From NCBI GenBank assembly GCA_964443025.1, contig CAYUEL010000001.1, positions 1 to 64,000 of the forward strand: DNA of 64,000 nt, in the 5' to 3' direction. The notes beneath the pieces are model-generated. The model searched no databases. It was not told where the DNA came from and saw nothing but the letters and a program-made list of their open reading frames with translations. Made by a program: the position numbers and the translations under genes. Positions 62,901 to 64,000 of the stretch are shown here, one piece after another. Position 1 is the first letter of the stretch. The number at the start of each line of letters is the position of its first letter. The DNA is from JAJFKJ01 sp964443025. GTDB taxonomy: Bacteria > Pseudomonadota > Gammaproteobacteria > JABCZS01.

Positions 62901-64000
62901 CACATCTAAATTACCTGTAATACTGTTTGGCGTTGTATTATTTCCCGAATACGTAAGCGCGCCACTCAATGTCGCTCCATTCACATATCCTGCAATACCG
63001 CCAACGCGTGTCGTACCCAAAACGGTACCTGAACCATTCATGGCGCTTGCTATTGTAATCGTCGAAACTGATCCAATTAAACCGCCGACATTGGTTGTGC
63101 CGGTGACATTGCCAGTTCCTGTTAATGAGGTTGATGTTATTGCGCCAGCGGTGATATTACCGAATAATCCACCCACATTGATGGCGCTGGTTCCGCTGAT
63201 AGTTCCGCTGTTTTGAAGGATTCCACTGAAACTTCCGGTGTTCAAGCGACCCATGATACCGCCCAATCCAGTGGCACTATTGCCGGTGACATTTCCTGTA
63301 TTCGTTAAATTATTTGTAATCGCTAAATCTGTACCAATACCACCGAAAATACCACCAATCGTGTCAATGGCGGCAGTGGTTGATACCGCTGCGCCATTAG
63401 TATAAGTCGTTGTCGTTGCATCGTAATGCGTACTTGCGTCAATAAATCCAATCAAACCACCGACATAATCATTGCCTGCGACACTGGCCGCACTGAGTGT
63501 GCTCATCGCCGCCGCATTCGTGATCGTACTGAAATTATTTAATCCGTCTTTCGTCACTAATCCAAACAATCCACCGACATATTGTCCACCTACAATATCG
63601 CCATCATTCAATTGATACGTACCCGATAACGTAGTCGCTTGTACTTCTCCCGCAATACCCCCCACTTTATCCACCGGGTCGACATTGCCAGTATTTCTAA
63701 ATACGCCAGATAATGTAGCCCCTTCCGTCCATCCAAATAATCCCCCTGCTCTTGTCGTACCAACAACTGTGTGGGTATTACTGAGCGGCGTGCTCACAGA
63801 GCCGCCACTGATCGTACTGTCTTTCACATGACCAATTAACCCGCCGGTTCCACTACCGCCTGTTACATTGGCAATCGAATTAATCACACTTGTAAATGTT
63901 GCATTCAACAATTTACCAATCACGCCGCCGACATTCGTACTACTCGCCGTATTAATCGCAACGCTCGATAAATTCGTATTACTAATGGCTGATGTATCTT
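56937..64000 (-). CDS. Giant GLUG-repeat surface protein, N-terminus outside the window
   Basis: About 2353 residues are visible and the frame remains open at base 64000, so the gene's start lies beyond. Almost the whole protein consists of repeated units built on a GGLIG/GGIIG/GGVIG core with NTGNVTG-type linkers, the GLUG motif of bacterial surface and filamentous-haemagglutinin-like exoproteins. The units are about 20-25 residues and Ser/Thr/Asn/Gly-rich, giving a beta-helical stalk. The C-terminal ~150 residues (from ATLSWCGASCAVPNP) lack an autotransporter barrel, and no sorting motif is seen, so export by two-partner secretion is the likely route (inference). Codon repeats make it prone to slippage. 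Probable adhesin. Confidence 0.82.
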   Translation of the reverse strand, partial: DTSAISNTNLSSVAINTASSTNVGGVIGKLLNATFTSVINSIANVTGGSGTGGLIGHVKDSTISGGSVSTPLSNTHTVVGTTRAGGLFGWTEGATLSGVFRNTGNVDPVDKVGGIAGEVQATTLSGTYQLNDGDIVGGQYVGGLFGLVTKDGLNNFSTITNAAAMSTLSAASVAGNDYVGGLIGFIDASTHYDATTTTYTNGAAVSTTAAIDTIGGIFGGIGTDLAITNNLTNTGNVTGNSATGLGGIMGRLNTGSFSGILQNSGTISGTSAINVGGLFGNITAGAITSTSLTGTGNVTGTTNVGGLIGSVSTITIASAMNGSGTVLGTTRVGGIAGYVNGATLSGALTYSGNNTTPNSITGNLDVGGLVGTLNDGSLTGTKIYGNSLATSLALNTGSANKNLGGIVGHMSGASTLSGTSTVNTTTANYFSVDTTNSNIGGMVGLVDASGTDTAVISGTLNNKAFIVTGFNVGGMIGQMNITSSSAFANNLTNTVNVTSNFTAGGDANVGGVVGLLASGIIMGTWSNSGSINTTTDATASNSNVGGVIGSMTGGDIRGGLTSSGNVGFATSTTDGNTNVGGVIGSVTGGTFNALAGDVLTTTAGTVRGINRVGGLIGHLSAVTSYAAITAFSNAANVVSLGANGNTGGIFGAMGNIAITNALTNTGDVTNNTSDANVTGVGGILGTFSTGSFAGNLSNTGNISEVGGLSSNAGGLFGNVTGGTLTSLSLTDTGSVSGITNVGGLIGSATNITISAATTFTTTNGSGTTILGTTNVGGLIGHLSTGSTLGVANASVGSDVAVTSNSLTGSFIGGLIGKVASDITAFTSSGTFTNNATVSAIHTSGSTSNIGGIFGSFNRAGLTVATTFNNTGSVFAGSGVSTPNAASTKVGGIAGAILGSTFTGNMSNSGSVAGGDYVGGLVSYVQNGAFNGALSNTSGSVKGSNYTGGLVGYVDSGVTFGTTSSLLFSRTTGTTTIAGADDVGGLIGYLSNSSLSFQPTSASVTISGGTISITGVNHVGGLIGRMANTGTITAFSVGSDMVNHADVTGTGNFAAGIIAKLDAPDLTFANGMLNTGHIIGAFGVAGIIGEFNATGVTFSDLLENQGEIDSGDHAGGIMGDVNANFTANMTNSGSVSATGGTAGGILAVLSGTVSGTLHNKGIVSGVMNVGGIVGSMSSSDLGGNLTVGNAVSPIGIIALSSGASSFGYVVGSGKGSSISATNIHVYNDISFDTTVGSVTSVGGIIGSAQNVTLSGFNPSTYLIDTTINATGASEVGGVIGSADRASFAQNLTSLADVTGNSRVGGIIGSLAGSITNQIISGVTFTNSHNVTANADRAGGVIGYMKSTTLNGTLTSTAGNVSGVNDVGGVLGYSDLSNTFGTTSVLSLSRSSGATTITGTGNHVGGLIGYLSSNGLSFEPTSMSVTKSGSATIAVSGVSQVGGVVGYFANAGTITVFNPGSATNNANVTGSGDYVAGVYGRIELADIVFSNSLTNTGNVTASSSVLGVGGITSVVNTAVEFVGGASNSGTISGSTLVGGLFGSASSGTFSSAFSNTGNVGTSATSHAGGIAGSVSGGTFSGSFTSNATIGGSGVTDNAGGLFGSFSGGSVEGAGAFTITGGSVSGRDAVGGLIGSVSGTAAFTKRGVISATGSVSGTRISIGGLFGSVSAASQFTPLGGPAGGVTMTNNASVTGTTSTAENVGGVMGFYAGPSSNYKLVNNGAVTHNAGTRNTGGIFAVFKGASGWSGSLTNHGSVTANANDVENVGGIIGLGLGSINATLFNDGAISGGRYVGGIVGSWGGNYSGASGDINLAGTVNNQGNITGTTAFVGGIAGAIGNASSSSTNVPQISAAVTVGTNGVPLTITTGAAQSLGFVVGLVYNRGDLSATQVTVADSVSFSASGAALGLGGIAGAVGLNGSLSGFNTSGYNIYSNINVPTGTYVGSVIGALANTTMSQNLASLTNVTGNTQVGSVIGGSGPLFAAGTTFITGTITGTHNVSGVSKVGGAVGELDTTTVTGHMTASGNIDGSSSVGGVVGSMTNSSVSEAYFTGHVEGATDVGGIVGNLLSGTVARSYNNSTTTVEGTANATNVGGIAGSSSGTLENVLFGGTIDITLGATDVGGIVGSNSGTVSTSLAVGNITGSGTRVGAIAGTNTIAGTIDNSFYSTDTFSGLSPVSSNFGTNNSHSGNYSTLSLQSTYTGWQFPAVWMILNANYYATLSWCGASCAVPNPNIVPPSPPANLPGRGSLFGQEYSTVEQILDNTNDPVLDMEYSFTSRENSLQFYEVHVPEYAYLFVVAQFRGNVHTAQKTAAYAASLMANRKHEVKSIPGLNTDIIRPITPIVPITTIEGPAKS

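Noticed and set aside
1..64000. tRNA or rRNA genes
   Set aside because: No cloverleaf-type GTTCRANNC arm with CCA-end context or rRNA stretches were recognised in the intergenic regions, all of which are short (under 300 bases).

Overview
The window is 64 kb of a moderately AT-rich gammaproteobacterial chromosome. Its core is a nearly complete Dot/Icm type IVB secretion locus, in two blocks within about 35 kb. With an intact leucine-degradation/ETF module and an acyl-CoA economy, this points to the order Legionellales (Legionella/Coxiella/Aquicella/Berkiella-like). I cannot name the genus from sequence alone. An archaeal/eukaryotic-type prolyl-tRNA synthetase end, several Dot/Icm-adjacent effector-like giants and a GLUG-repeat exoprotein fit a host-associated or amoeba-associated lifestyle (inference).

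Layout. 1-1.7 kb: proS 3' end with terminator, and an outer-membrane barrel protein. 1.7-16.9 kb (minus strand, transcribed right to left): dotD, dotC, dotB, an unknown 121-aa gene, icmT, dotI, dotH, dotG, dotF, dotE, dotP, dotN, dotO, an unknown lipoprotein translationally coupled to dotO, then dotK. 16.9-20.8 kb (plus): icmS, dotM, dotL, with no icmR/icmQ between icmS and dotM. 20.8-22.4 kb: ATPase A, an AAA/STAND-like ATPase-wHTH-nuclease gene behind an array of four palindromes. 22.4-29.8 kb: DUF167 protein, a probable immunity gene overlapping a 1390-aa J-domain protein with a polymorphic-toxin-like C-terminus, and a divergent Sel1-repeat protein with a poly-serine linker. 29.9-35.8 kb (minus): icmW, icmX, a BCCT-like transporter, icmV, dotA. 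35.9-37.3 kb: a small unknown ORF and a resolvase-like protein lacking the usual catalytic serine.

37.3-44.8 kb (minus) is one overlapping operon for leucine catabolism: isovaleryl-CoA dehydrogenase, thiolase, methylcrotonyl-CoA carboxylase beta, methylglutaconyl-CoA hydratase, HMG-CoA lyase and acetoacetyl-CoA synthetase. cutA, a GFA-family gene, etfA and etfB follow. etfB and etfA are separated by ATPase B, a second ATPase-wHTH-nuclease gene. 48.9-55.1 kb (plus): ETF-ubiquinone oxidoreductase, an isochorismatase-like hydrolase, a 3-hydroxyacyl-CoA-type SDR, and 2-oxoacid dehydrogenase E1alpha/E1beta/E2. Electrons from isovaleryl-CoA dehydrogenase would pass through EtfAB and ETF-QO to quinone, while the E1/E2 complex (pyruvate or branched-chain 2-oxoacids) feeds acyl-CoA. 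55.1-56.9 kb: lemA, an M48 protease and a DUF493 protein. 56.9-64 kb: a giant GLUG-repeat surface protein running off the right edge.

The strongest candidate for an undescribed system is the pair ATPase A / ATPase B. The two paralogues (486 and 485 aa from the chosen starts) carry P-loop, winged-helix and PD-(D/E)XK-like segments. Each is preceded by four inverted-repeat units of unrelated sequence but nearly identical geometry: about 19.5 nt from the first unit centre to the start codon, 26 nt within each pair, and a 54-55 nt period. This suggests each protein recognises its own DNA sequence. Other leads are the J-domain toxin/immunity pair, the BCCT-like gene inside the dot/icm operon, and the two unknown genes embedded in the secretion locus.
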